DNA of 20,309 nucleotides from CAZCQG01 sp964500775 (lineage in GTDB: Bacteria; Campylobacterota; Campylobacteria; Campylobacterales; CAZCQG01), in assembly GCA_964500775.1 (NCBI GenBank), contig CAZCQG010000033.1, positions 1-20,309 of the forward strand. The letters are read 5' to 3'. The position numbers and the translations under genes are program-made. Below the pieces are notes generated by a model. It did no database searches. It was not told the DNA's origin and saw nothing but the letters and a program-made list of their open reading frames with translations. Below are positions 1 to 7,227 of this stretch, piece by piece (position 1 is the first letter of the stretch; each line of letters opens with the position of its first letter).

Positions 1-2083
1 CTTTGAGTTTGTTATCAAAATTTTCTTTTGATTTTTTTAATGAATCGTTTGCTTTTTTATTGGCATTTTTGATTTTGGCACTTCGTATGGATTCCTCATA
101 CTCAAACGCATTTTGTTCTAAAATGATTTTCAAATCTATCTTTTTATCATTTGTATTTTCTAGCTCTTTTGCTTTGATTTTTGCTATTTCAAAGCCTAGC
201 TTGTCGATATATCGCTCTATTTTGCCCGAAAACGGTCTTTGGGTATCGGCGGGAAGTCTTTGGCAATTGGCATTTGTGCTGACTTCTCCCGTCTCCTCAT
301 TTACCTCTATTTGCGTCAAAGCTCTATATTGATTTTCGGCACTACACCATTTGCAAGTGGAGTTAAAACCGCTCCGTTTTGTATCGATAATAGTGTGAAG
401 TTGTGCCATTGAAAATAGATTATTAAATCTTGCTTGATATTTTTTTTCGATACCGAAAAACTCTCCGATTCTCTTTGTCCATTCATCCAAATCTTTTTTG
501 TATTTTTGTACCTCTTTATCTTCGTTTGTCTCGACAACTTGTTTGAATAAATTTCCATGTGATTTTCTAAGCTCTTCTATTTTTTTGCAATAGCTTGAGA
601 GAGTTAGACGACCGACTTTTTCGCCTTTCCAAAGCTTGGACTCAAACATTTTAAAATGCTCTTCACTAATTGCCCGACCTAAAATTCCCGCTACGAGATT
701 ATGTATTTGATTATTTTTGTACGGTGGATTGTGGTTGCAAACTTTTAATATATTGTTTACATCATTCAAATTTAGTTTTTTATTTTTATCTTTTGTTTCT
801 GCCCAGATGCCCGTCCGTACCTTTGTGCGGATAAGCTCATAGTATCTTTTTGCAAAAGAGTGAAATAAATTTGCATCAGCTCCCAAGGTTTTTTGAAGTA
901 ACAACGAGGGTTTTTCTCCCCTTAGCCCGTACACATCTATCTCTTTTGAAGCATCCAAAATACGGTGCAAAAGGGTACCCTCTTCGCTGAAGCCTTTTAT
1001 TGTGGATTCTGTTAAATTTTCTTTTTGAGATTCGCTTGCCAACTTTTGGGTGATAACTCTCCAATTTGGCAAATGAACATTTAAATACTCTTCATTGAGC
1101 CGCAAAGTTTGGCACTTTACCGCCCCTCGGTTATTCATATCATCATAAGGCGGGATGGTCATTATCGGATTTACGGTCGTCAAAAACTCTACAATGCTTT
1201 TTTCTTTGAGGTTTTTGAGATTCTCTTTTTGTCTTGCTTTGTCTTCATCATTTTTTGGATGCCAACTTTGGATAAATCGCCAAGTGACTTTGTGAAGATG
1301 TTCAGGCTTCCATATATCGCCTTTTGTCATATTTTTATCGTTGAAATAGCGTCTAAGCTCTTTGAGTTGGTAGTTTGAGAGATTTCCGATGAGATTTTGC
1401 ATCTCTTCTATTTTGAGGTTGTGAGATTGGAAAAAATCTTGGATTTTTTGGTTTTGTGCTATCTCAAGATTTAACTCTTCAAAGTATTTTGCTCGTGGAA
1501 GATTGCCTTGATTTTTTTGCTTGTCGTGGTCGTTTAGAATATCTTCGATTATTTTTAACCCGCTCTTTATATCCCTAGATAGCTTCTCTTTTGATTTTTC
1601 TTCTTTAAAAATTTTAAAATCTGCAAAAAACTTTTTAAAAGATTCTTCATTTGATGCAAAATCGGTTAAAAACCGCTCGATACTATCTTGGGTGATTTGC
1701 CCAAATTGCTCTTCCAAAAGCTCTCTTAGTTCATCGCTTTCAAGCTTTTCTCTCGTATCGTCCTTGAGTTCAAAGCTCGCGTACGTATATCCTCGTTTAT
1801 TAAAAAGCCCTAGAATCTCATCGGGCAAATAATCTATTTTAAGCCCGTAATGTTCCCGCAAAATAAGCAAAAATAGCCGTTTTACCGACTTATTTCGTAG
1901 ATTATTTCTTTTTGAATGCCTCTTGCCTCTGCGATCAACTTGTGACAACTTAAAATTTTCATCATAGATGATAGTTCCTGATTGAAAACTCTCTATTTTT
2001 GAAACGTCATTTGTCGTAAAACTAAAAAACCCCGTATTTTTGCCGCTGAGGTCAAGCGAAAGTAAAGAAGTAGTGTTTGCCAT
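1..2083 (-). CDS. cas9: CRISPR-associated endonuclease Cas9, type II-B-like, N-terminal part (runs off the left edge)
   Basis: RNA-guided DNA endonuclease of a class 2 CRISPR system. I translated the minus strand from the ATG at 2083 and found it open to base 1, giving 694 codons with no stop. RuvC-I is at the N-terminus (LSLDLSGKNTG, catalytic Asp11). An arginine-rich bridge helix follows at about residues 51-78 (RRGKRHSKRNNLRNK), then FNKRGYTY near 94-101, which resembles the FNRRGFSF of Francisella-type Cas9. A long helical recognition region comes next. RPFSGKIERYIDKL leads into RuvC-II, IILEQNAFEYE, with the likely catalytic Glu656. HNH, RuvC-III and the PAM-interacting domain would lie to the left. 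The motif style favours type II-B over II-A or II-C. A CxxC pair (Cys577, Cys580) sits before RuvC-II. AAGGGA lies 5 bases before the ATG. The gene is much more AT-rich than priA beside it, suggesting horizontal transfer. Cas9 identity is secure; the subtype is inferred. Confidence 0.93.
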   Translation of the reverse strand, partial: MANTTSLLSLDLSGKNTGFFSFTTNDVSKIESFQSGTIIYDENFKLSQVDRRGKRHSKRNNLRNKSVKRLFLLILREHYGLKIDYLPDEILGLFNKRGYTYASFELKDDTREKLESDELRELLEEQFGQITQDSIERFLTDFASNEESFKKFFADFKIFKEEKSKEKLSRDIKSGLKIIEDILNDHDKQKNQGNLPRAKYFEELNLEIAQNQKIQDFFQSHNLKIEEMQNLIGNLSNYQLKELRRYFNDKNMTKGDIWKPEHLHKVTWRFIQSWHPKNDEDKARQKENLKNLKEKSIVEFLTTVNPIMTIPPYDDMNNRGAVKCQTLRLNEEYLNVHLPNWRVITQKLASESQKENLTESTIKGFSEEGTLLHRILDASKEIDVYGLRGEKPSLLLQKTLGADANLFHSFAKRYYELIRTKVRTGIWAETKDKNKKLNLNDVNNILKVCNHNPPYKNNQIHNLVAGILGRAISEEHFKMFESKLWKGEKVGRLTLSSYCKKIEELRKSHGNLFKQVVETNEDKEVQKYKKDLDEWTKRIGEFFGIEKKYQARFNNLFSMAQLHTIIDTKRSGFNSTCKWCSAENQYRALTQIEVNEETGEVSTNANCQRLPADTQRPFSGKIERYIDKLGFEIAKIKAKELENTNDKKIDLKIILEQNAFEYEESIRSAKIKNANKKANDSLKKSKENFDNKLK

Positions 2084-2114
2084 AACTATCCCTTAAAATT
2101 AAAAATAACATATT

Positions 2115-2126
2115 TATAAATTTATA
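2115..2126. repeat. 12-base perfect palindrome in the cas9 leader
   Basis: TATAAATTTATA is a perfect inverted repeat between the candidate -10 and the cas9 start. If that promoter is used, it falls just downstream of the transcription start. It could be an operator, or simply a product of the very AT-rich composition. Confidence 0.3.
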
Positions 2127-2142
2127 CATAATTATTGTTAAA

Positions 2143-2148
2143 ATTATA
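2143..2148 (-). promoter_or_regulatory. Candidate -10 element for cas9
   Basis: The minus strand reads TATAAT here, about 60 bases before the cas9 ATG, in a 111-base AT-rich gap between priA and cas9. No convincing -35 is visible, which is common for Campylobacterota sigma-70 promoters. In such an AT-rich stretch a chance match is possible. Confidence 0.4.
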
Positions 2149-2194
2149 AAACTATAAATAGTGTCTTTCTAAAAAAAGATACAGGTTGTGTTAC

Positions 2195-4039
2195 CTACGT
2201 CAAACTATACGGCTCTATATCCACCTCGCAAAGCTCATTCTTGCTATTTTCTATCGCCTCTAGGAGCGGTTTGATTTTTTGAGCGCGTAAAAGTATCCGG
2301 TAGCGGTACTTCGCGGCTATCTTTTTTATCGGAGATTCGCCGCTTCCTAGGATCTCTACGTTTGGAAAGCGCCCTAGATTCCGCAATGTTTGCTCCATCG
2401 CCTCTTTGGCTTTGTGTTCGTTTTGGTGGGAAAATTGGAGCAAGGCGAGCTTGACAAAAGGGGGATAATACCCCTCACGATACCCGCGCTCCTCTTTTAA
2501 AAATTTATCGTAATCAAAGAGGTATTCTTGCAGCATCTCGGCGTTTGATGTCTGGATGAGTACCTTTCCTTCCCCTTTTCTCCCGCTTCTCCCGCTGCTT
2601 TGTATCGCTAGCGAGATCGCCCGCTCCCTCGCTCTAAAGTCGGCGGATTTGAGGATGTAGTCGATCCCGAGGATGACAGAGAGGGCGACGTTGTGGTAGT
2701 CGTGCCCTTTGGTGATCATTTGTGTCCCCACCAAGATGTCTATCTCGTGGGCGTTAAAGGCTTTGAGACGCTCTTTGAGGAGTTTTTCGCTTTTTATCTC
2801 GTCGCGGTCAAAGCGCTCTATACGCGCGTTTGGAAGAGCTTCTTTGAGTAGTTCGCTCACTTCGGCGGTGCCGAATCGCTTGTTTTCAAACTCCTCACTC
2901 CCGCAAGACGGACAGGTAGAGGGTATCTGCTCCGAGTAGCCGCAGTAGTGGCACCGCAGGCTCGCACTCCTAGCGTGCACGCTCATAGAGATGGAGCAAT
3001 ACGGGCAGGTGACAAATTCAAAGCATTTCGCGCAGACCATATATTTGAAATTCGCCCGCGTCGGGACGAAAAGGACGGCTTGATTCCCCCGTGCAAGATT
3101 TTGTTCTAGCATATCAAGCGTTTTTTTGCCGAGGGTGTTTTGGGGTGATTCTTCGATAAAAAACGCCTCTTTTTTGGCGGCAAAGTATTGTCCTTTGAGG
3201 CGGATGGTTGTGTATTTGACGTAGCTATTGAGCGAAGGGGTAGCTGACCCTAGGAGCGCTTTTGCGCCGCTTTTATCGGCGAGATAGACTGCGAGATCGC
3301 GGGCGTTGTATCTAGGGCGAGACTGGGATTTGTAGGCGTCATCGTGCTCTTCGTCTACGATGACTATCCCGATGTGCGGCATCTGCAAAAAGAGCGCGGA
3401 GCGCGCTCCCGCGACGATGCGCACTTCTCCTTTTTCTATTTTTTCCAGTATCTCGGCTTTTCTCTTTTTGGTCACCTTGGAGTGCCAGATCACTATTTTT
3501 TCGCCGAAGTGTTTTTTGAGCCGCTTTTCCATCTGCGGCGTGAGGCTGATCTCGGGCATCAAGAGGATGCCGTTTTTCCCTTGTGCCAACGCTTCGGCTA
3601 GCAGGGTGATGTATATCTCGGTCTTGCCGCTCCCCGTGTCGCCGAAGAGGAGAGCGATATTCTCTTTTTGTATCGATGCTAGGGCTTGATTTTGTTCCTT
3701 GCTAAGTATCGGGAGATTTTCCATAGGGATAGATTCTAAAGATTCTAGAATCGGGAGCTTCTTTTGAGCAAAAAGGGAGAGCGATTCGCCCAAACTGCAA
3801 AGATAGTACGAAGCGATAAAGCGGGCGAAAGCGAGTGTCTCTTCGGTGAAATACTCCTCGCAATACTGCACCTCTTTGCAACTAAAATCGGGTTGTGCCA
3901 CCTCTTTTACGGCGACTCCTTGGACGGTGCGATTACGCACTTCCGCCGTGACTACCGCCCCTATTTTTAGCGGTCGGCTAGAGGCGTAGGTCAGCGGCTC
4001 TAGCGGTGAGCCGAGGAGGGCAATCTCATAAAAATACAC
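2195..4039 (-). CDS. priA: Primosomal protein N' (replication restart helicase PriA)
   Basis: Superfamily 2 3'-5' DNA helicase that recognises stalled forks and reloads the replicative helicase. The 614-residue product has an N-terminal DNA-binding region, then Walker A GDTGSGKT (133-140), the Walker B box DEEH (229-232) and motif III SATPS (265-269). Eight cysteines in four CxxC pairs (336/339, 345/348, 363/366, 376/379) form the two-zinc module. Motif VI is QSSGRSGRKGEG, a variant of the usual QVAGRAGR. It is shorter than the 732-residue E. coli protein. The start is GTG at 4039, whose first G is also the last base of the upstream gene's TAG stop. No strong ribosome binding site is visible, so translational coupling to that gene is likely. 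It is the last gene of a three-gene minus-strand operon, and cas9 follows in the same direction after 111 bases. Confidence 0.97.
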   Translation of the reverse strand: MYFYEIALLGSPLEPLTYASSRPLKIGAVVTAEVRNRTVQGVAVKEVAQPDFSCKEVQYCEEYFTEETLAFARFIASYYLCSLGESLSLFAQKKLPILESLESIPMENLPILSKEQNQALASIQKENIALLFGDTGSGKTEIYITLLAEALAQGKNGILLMPEISLTPQMEKRLKKHFGEKIVIWHSKVTKKRKAEILEKIEKGEVRIVAGARSALFLQMPHIGIVIVDEEHDDAYKSQSRPRYNARDLAVYLADKSGAKALLGSATPSLNSYVKYTTIRLKGQYFAAKKEAFFIEESPQNTLGKKTLDMLEQNLARGNQAVLFVPTRANFKYMVCAKCFEFVTCPYCSISMSVHARSASLRCHYCGYSEQIPSTCPSCGSEEFENKRFGTAEVSELLKEALPNARIERFDRDEIKSEKLLKERLKAFNAHEIDILVGTQMITKGHDYHNVALSVILGIDYILKSADFRARERAISLAIQSSGRSGRKGEGKVLIQTSNAEMLQEYLFDYDKFLKEERGYREGYYPPFVKLALLQFSHQNEHKAKEAMEQTLRNLGRFPNVEILGSGESPIKKIAAKYRYRILLRAQKIKPLLEAIENSKNELCEVDIEPYSLT

Positions 4040-4269
4040 TATTGTTCTATTTTTTGAAGTATCTTGGAGATTTCATTTTTGAGTGCTCTGTTTTCTACAC
4101 AGAGACTGATAAAAGCCTTGAGGATAGCGGTCAAATCGTTATCTTTATCTTTCGAGAGGTAGGAGAATATCTCCTTTTCGATCTCCTCTTGGGTGAGGAT
4201 GTCGTATATGTCGCTCGCACCCCCTTTGAGGTCGATATTATACTTTTTGCCTGCGAGGTAGAGCTGCAT
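4039..4269 (-). CDS. Small hypothetical protein coupled to priA
   Basis: Unrecognised 76-residue protein. It begins with a short strand-turn-strand segment (QLYLAGKKYNIDL), has an acidic middle (LTQEEIEKEIFSYLSKDKD) and ends in a helix likely to form a coiled coil (AFISLCVENRALKNEISKILQ). That general plan recalls ZapA, a cell-division protein with an N-terminal beta-hairpin and a C-terminal coiled coil, but no family-defining motif is visible and the comparison is only suggestive. Its ATG overlaps the TAA of the gene before it (TAATG) and its TAG overlaps the GTG of priA. This places it firmly in one operon and supports it being a real gene despite its size. Confidence 0.75.
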   Translation of the reverse strand: MQLYLAGKKYNIDLKGGASDIYDILTQEEIEKEIFSYLSKDKDNDLTAILKAFISLCVENRALKNEISKILQKIEQ

Positions 4270-4502
4270 TATTGGTTGGTCAATTCATTCAGTCGGTAAT
4301 ATACCGATTCTATCTCTCGCTCTTTGTTATGGAGTTGTTCGTGGAGCGAGTTTATCTCGCCGTTTTTTGCTTCGTTCTCTGCTTTGAGCATCACGCTTTC
4401 GTTTCGGAGGCGCTCTATCTCGCCGTTTTGCGCATCCATTTTCGCTATCAAATGATCGATTTTCTCGTGCATTTTTTGAATGAGATTCATACCCTCTTCC
4501 AT
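4269..4502 (-). CDS. Small coiled-coil protein, first gene of the priA operon
   Basis: This 77-residue protein is almost entirely predicted helix with heptad-like spacing and strongly charged residues (for example EIERLRNESVMLKAENEAKN). A repeated NGEI motif occurs at about residues 26-29 and 47-50. It has no enzymatic motif. Small coiled coils of this size include ZapB-like division proteins, but I cannot assign it to a family. The ATG at 4502 is preceded by AAGGA seven bases upstream. A second in-frame ATG four codons later is less well placed. The TAA stop overlaps the next start, so both small genes and priA are probably one transcript starting in the divergent gap at 4503-4575. Confidence 0.75.
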   Translation of the reverse strand: MEEGMNLIQKMHEKIDHLIAKMDAQNGEIERLRNESVMLKAENEAKNGEINSLHEQLHNKEREIESVYYRLNELTNQ

Positions 4503-4533
4503 CGTGCTTTCCTTATGATTTAGCGGTTTTGGC

Positions 4534-4539
4534 TATAAT
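4534..4539 (+). promoter_or_regulatory. -10 element for the toxin-antitoxin operon
   Basis: TATAAT preceded by a T-rich stretch (GGTTTTGGC) matches the usual Campylobacterota sigma-70 promoter, where a T-rich run takes the place of a clear -35. It lies 36 bases before the ATG at 4576, giving a leader of about 30 bases. The minus-strand operon must also start in this divergent gap, but its -10 is not clear. Confidence 0.6.
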
Positions 4540-4575
4540 GATACAATTTTAGAGATAAATTTTAAAGGAAATGTG

Positions 4576-4788
4576 ATGCGCGCCGTTGAATTTTCGAGCA
4601 CGATACAAGAACGTTTGATACCGATTCCAAAAGATATATCGGAGTTGAAAAACGGGCAGAAGATAAAGGTCATTGCCATTATCGAAACACCCGCAGAAGA
4701 CGAAGCCAAAAAGCATATCGATGCTATCCTTTGCGGGATAGAAGAGGCAAAATGCGGTAGAGGGAAAAAGGTAAGGTCTATCGCTTGA
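4576..4788 (+). CDS. Probable antitoxin of a type II toxin-antitoxin pair
   Basis: 70-residue protein beginning MRAVEFSSTIQERLIPIPKD. That opening resembles the short antitoxin-like proteins found before RelE/ParE or PIN toxins: a strand with a TTI-type turn, an IPIP strand, and LKNGQKIKVIAII. No classical helix-turn-helix or ribbon-helix-helix is obvious. The ATG at 4576 is preferred to the in-frame GTG at 4573 because AAGGAA ends five bases before it. The TGA stop overlaps the start of the next gene, whose product looks like a RelE/ParE toxin; that pairing is the main support for the function. The region is AT-rich compared with the uvrB and priA genes around it. Confidence 0.65.
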   Translation: MRAVEFSSTIQERLIPIPKDISELKNGQKIKVIAIIETPAEDEAKKHIDAILCGIEEAKCGRGKKVRSIA

Positions 4789-5126
4789 AACTTAGCGGAT
4801 TTGATATTTTTGAGGGCGAGACATATCAGAAAGAGCTAAAGAGGCTACAGAAAAAATATAAAAATATTAAAAAAGATTGCAAGATATTTATCGATAGCTT
4901 AGATGAAATAGCCGATTTAGGCGTAAATTTGGGTAGTAATCTCTATAAAGCAAGAATCCAAAATACCGATAAAAATAAAGGGAAATCGGCAGGTTATCGC
5001 GTGATAAGCTATATCAAAATAATTGAATCCCAAGTTTGGCTAGTGTATATCTACGATAAAAGTGAATTGGAAAATATGACCGAAAAACAATTAGACAATA
5101 TTCTCAAAAAATTATTTAGCAATTAG
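4785..5126 (+). CDS. RelE/ParE-superfamily toxin-like protein
   Basis: 113-residue basic protein. An N-terminal helical hairpin rich in Lys (YQKELKRLQKKYKNIKKD) is followed by NLYKARI, GYRVISYIK and VWLVYIYDKSE strands. This is the helix-hairpin plus beta-sheet pattern of RelE/ParE toxins, which cleave ribosome-bound mRNA or act on gyrase; which target applies here cannot be told. The start is TTG at 4785, overlapping the antitoxin TGA (TTGA), with TAAGG eight bases upstream. No in-frame ATG lies near the N-terminus. Antitoxin-first order and a start-stop overlap are typical of such pairs. uvrB follows after 18 bases, so readthrough into uvrB is possible. Confidence 0.7.
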   Translation: MKLSGFDIFEGETYQKELKRLQKKYKNIKKDCKIFIDSLDEIADLGVNLGSNLYKARIQNTDKNKGKSAGYRVISYIKIIESQVWLVYIYDKSELENMTEKQLDNILKKLFSN

Positions 5127-5132
5127 TATCGG

Positions 5133-5137
5133 AAGGA
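5133..5137 (+). promoter_or_regulatory. Ribosome binding site deciding the uvrB TTG start
   Basis: AAGGA within GGAAGGA lies seven bases before TTG 5145, and no in-frame ATG lies nearby. It supports TTG initiation of uvrB. Confidence 0.65.
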
Positions 5138-5144
5138 CGTTCAT

Positions 5145-7121
5145 TTGGCATTATTCAAGCTCGCTTCAGACTACGCTCCCGCGGGAGATCAGCCAAAGGC
5201 GATAGAAAATATCACTGGGTATATTAGTGCCGGAAATAGGTATCAGACGCTAGTGGGCGTCACGGGGAGCGGCAAGACCTACACGATGGCAAATATCATC
5301 CAAAATCTCCAAATCCCCACACTCATTATGACCCACAATAAAACCCTCGCCGCGCAGCTCTATAGCGAGTTTAAGGGATTTTTTCCCGACAATCACGTCG
5401 AGTATTTCATCTCCCACTTCGACTACTATCAGCCCGAGGCGTACATCCCGAGGCGCGACCTCTTTATCGAGAAGGATTCTTCGATCAATGACGAATTAGA
5501 GCGCCTCCGCCTCTCTGCGACCTCTTCACTTTTAGCTTTTGAAGATGTCATCGTCGTGGCTTCCGTCTCTGCCAACTACGGACTGGGCAATCCCGTGGAG
5601 TACAAAAAGATGGTGCAGGAGTTGACAGTCGGGATGAGCATAGGGCAACGGGAGCTTTTGCGGCGGTTTGTGGATATGGGGTACAGTCGTAACGACAATT
5701 TTTTTGACCGCGGCGACTTTCGCGTGAACGGCGAGATCATCGACATCTATCCTGCATATTTTGAGGATAGGGCTTTGCGACTAGAATTTTTCGGCGACGA
5801 GATAGACGCGCTACTAGTCTTTGACCCCCTCACGGGGGAAAAAATAGCCGACATCAAAGAGATAGTCATCTATGCCGCCAATCAATTCATCGTGGGCGAA
5901 AGCAGGCTCAAACAAGCGGTAAAAGAGATCGAAGAGGAGCTCCAAAAGCGGCTGGACTTTTTTACCAAAGAGGACAAAATAGTCGAATACCAGCGCTTGA
6001 AACAAAGAACCGAATTCGACCTTGAGATGATCGAATCTACCGGTATCTGCAAAGGTATCGAAAACTACGCTAGACACCTCACGGGTAAAGCCCCGGGCGA
6101 AACCCCGTATTCGCTATTGGATTATTTCGAGGCAAAAGGGAAGCCCTATCTCATTATCGTGGATGAATCGCACGTCTCTTTGCCCCAATTTCGCGGGATG
6201 TATGCGGGGGATCGGAGCAGGAAAGAGGTGTTGGTGGAGTATGGATTTCGTCTCCCTAGCGCATTGGACAATAGACCGCTCAAACACGAGGAGTTTATCC
6301 ATAAAGCGCCCCACTATCTCTTCGTCTCCGCCACGCCAAACGAGCTAGAACTCGAACTCTCCAAGAATCATATCGCCGAGCAGATAGTCCGTCCGACGGG
6401 ATTGCTTGATCCGGTTATTGAGATTTATCCCATAAAAGGGCAGGTCGAAAAGCTCTATGACGAGTGTAAAAAACGAATCGAAGTCGGCGAAAAAGTGCTC
6501 GTCACCACGCTCACGAAAAAAATGGCAGAAGAGCTAACGAAATACTACAACGAACTCGGACTGAAAGTGCGCTATATGCACAGCGAGATAGACGCTATCG
6601 AGAGAAACCAACTTATCCGCTCCTTTCGCCGCGGCGAGTTTGACGTGATAGTGGGCATCAATCTCCTACGCGAAGGGCTAGATCTCCCCGAAGTCTCGTT
6701 AGTGGGAATCTTGGATGCCGATAAAGAGGGATTTTTGCGGAGCGAAACAAGTCTCATCCAGACAATGGGAAGGGCTGCTAGGAATCTAAACGGCAAGGTG
6801 CTCCTCTTTGCGGATAAAATAACAAACTCGATGAAAAAAGCGATAGAAGTCACCGAATCTAGACGCAAAAAACAAGAGGAGTTTAACAAGCTCCACGGCA
6901 TCACCCCAAAAAGTGTCGCAAGAAAAATGGACGAAGACCTCAAAGCCGATGACCTCAAAGAGCTGACAAAGGCGGAGAAAAAGCTCAATAAGATACCCAA
7001 AGCCGAAAAAGACAAAATCATAAAAGAGCTAGGGAATAAAATGCGCGATGCCGCCAAAGCGCTAGAGTTTGAGGAAGCGGCACGATTGCGAGACGAAATA
7101 GCAAAAATACGGGCGATGTAG
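5145..7121 (+). CDS. uvrB: UvrABC system protein B (excinuclease subunit UvrB)
   Basis: DNA-damage verification subunit of nucleotide excision repair. It is loaded by UvrA, opens DNA around the lesion with its beta-hairpin and recruits UvrC. The 658-residue length is normal for the family. Walker A GVTGSGKT is at 38-45. FDYYQPEAYIPRRD marks the beta-hairpin region. The helicase-type motifs DESHVSLPQFRGMY, SATPNELEL, REGLDLPEV and QTMGRAARN follow in order. The C-terminal UVR domain that contacts UvrC ends the protein (AAKALEFEEAARLRDEIAK). The start is TTG with a good ribosome binding site. No damaged motif is seen. It lies directly after the toxin-antitoxin pair on the same strand and may share its promoter, as no clear promoter of its own is visible in the 18-base gap. 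Confidence 0.98.
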   Translation: MALFKLASDYAPAGDQPKAIENITGYISAGNRYQTLVGVTGSGKTYTMANIIQNLQIPTLIMTHNKTLAAQLYSEFKGFFPDNHVEYFISHFDYYQPEAYIPRRDLFIEKDSSINDELERLRLSATSSLLAFEDVIVVASVSANYGLGNPVEYKKMVQELTVGMSIGQRELLRRFVDMGYSRNDNFFDRGDFRVNGEIIDIYPAYFEDRALRLEFFGDEIDALLVFDPLTGEKIADIKEIVIYAANQFIVGESRLKQAVKEIEEELQKRLDFFTKEDKIVEYQRLKQRTEFDLEMIESTGICKGIENYARHLTGKAPGETPYSLLDYFEAKGKPYLIIVDESHVSLPQFRGMYAGDRSRKEVLVEYGFRLPSALDNRPLKHEEFIHKAPHYLFVSATPNELELELSKNHIAEQIVRPTGLLDPVIEIYPIKGQVEKLYDECKKRIEVGEKVLVTTLTKKMAEELTKYYNELGLKVRYMHSEIDAIERNQLIRSFRRGEFDVIVGINLLREGLDLPEVSLVGILDADKEGFLRSETSLIQTMGRAARNLNGKVLLFADKITNSMKKAIEVTESRRKKQEEFNKLHGITPKSVARKMDEDLKADDLKELTKAEKKLNKIPKAEKDKIIKELGNKMRDAAKALEFEEAARLRDEIAKIRAM

Positions 7122-7138
7122 CGAAATTATGGAAGAAT

Positions 7139-7154
7139 CGCTACTTCGGTAGCG
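7139..7154 (+). terminator. UUCG-loop hairpin just after uvrB (possible terminator or RNA stabiliser)
   Basis: CGCTAC-TTCG-GTAGCG forms a perfect six-pair stem with a C(UUCG)G tetraloop, an exceptionally stable RNA loop, 17 bases after the uvrB stop. A proper U-tract does not follow directly; the next T-run (TATTTTG) is about ten bases on. It may be an imperfect terminator or a 3'-end protecting hairpin. Confidence 0.5.
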
Positions 7155-7174
7155 CGTAAGTAGCTATTTTGCTA

Positions 7175-7180
7175 TATAAT
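7175..7180 (+). promoter_or_regulatory. -10 element of the ppk operon
   Basis: TATAAT preceded by the T-rich TAGCTATTTTGC fits the Campylobacterota sigma-70 pattern. It is 47 bases before the ppk ATG, giving a leader of about 40 bases. Confidence 0.6.
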
Positions 7181-7227
7181 CACGAACTTTATTTATTTTA
7201 GATACGTGAGAAAATAAGGAGAAGTTT

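Noticed and set aside
3..332. Plus-strand ORF of 109 codons across 3-332 and similar plus-strand ORFs up to 1832
   Set aside because: They lie opposite the open cas9 frame, have low-complexity Phe/Ser/Leu composition, and encode nothing recognisable.
2084..2194. Possible tracrRNA or CRISPR repeat in the cas9-priA gap
   Set aside because: The gap is AT-rich, without strong hairpins, repeated units or a terminator; it reads as a promoter region.
2180..2200. Possible intrinsic terminator after priA (short AGGT/ACCT stem followed by T-run on the minus strand)
   Set aside because: The stem is only four pairs and the T-run is separated from it by several bases.
6572..7057. Minus-strand ORF of 161 codons inside uvrB
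   Set aside because: It is antisense to a well conserved gene, Ser/Leu-rich, with no motif.
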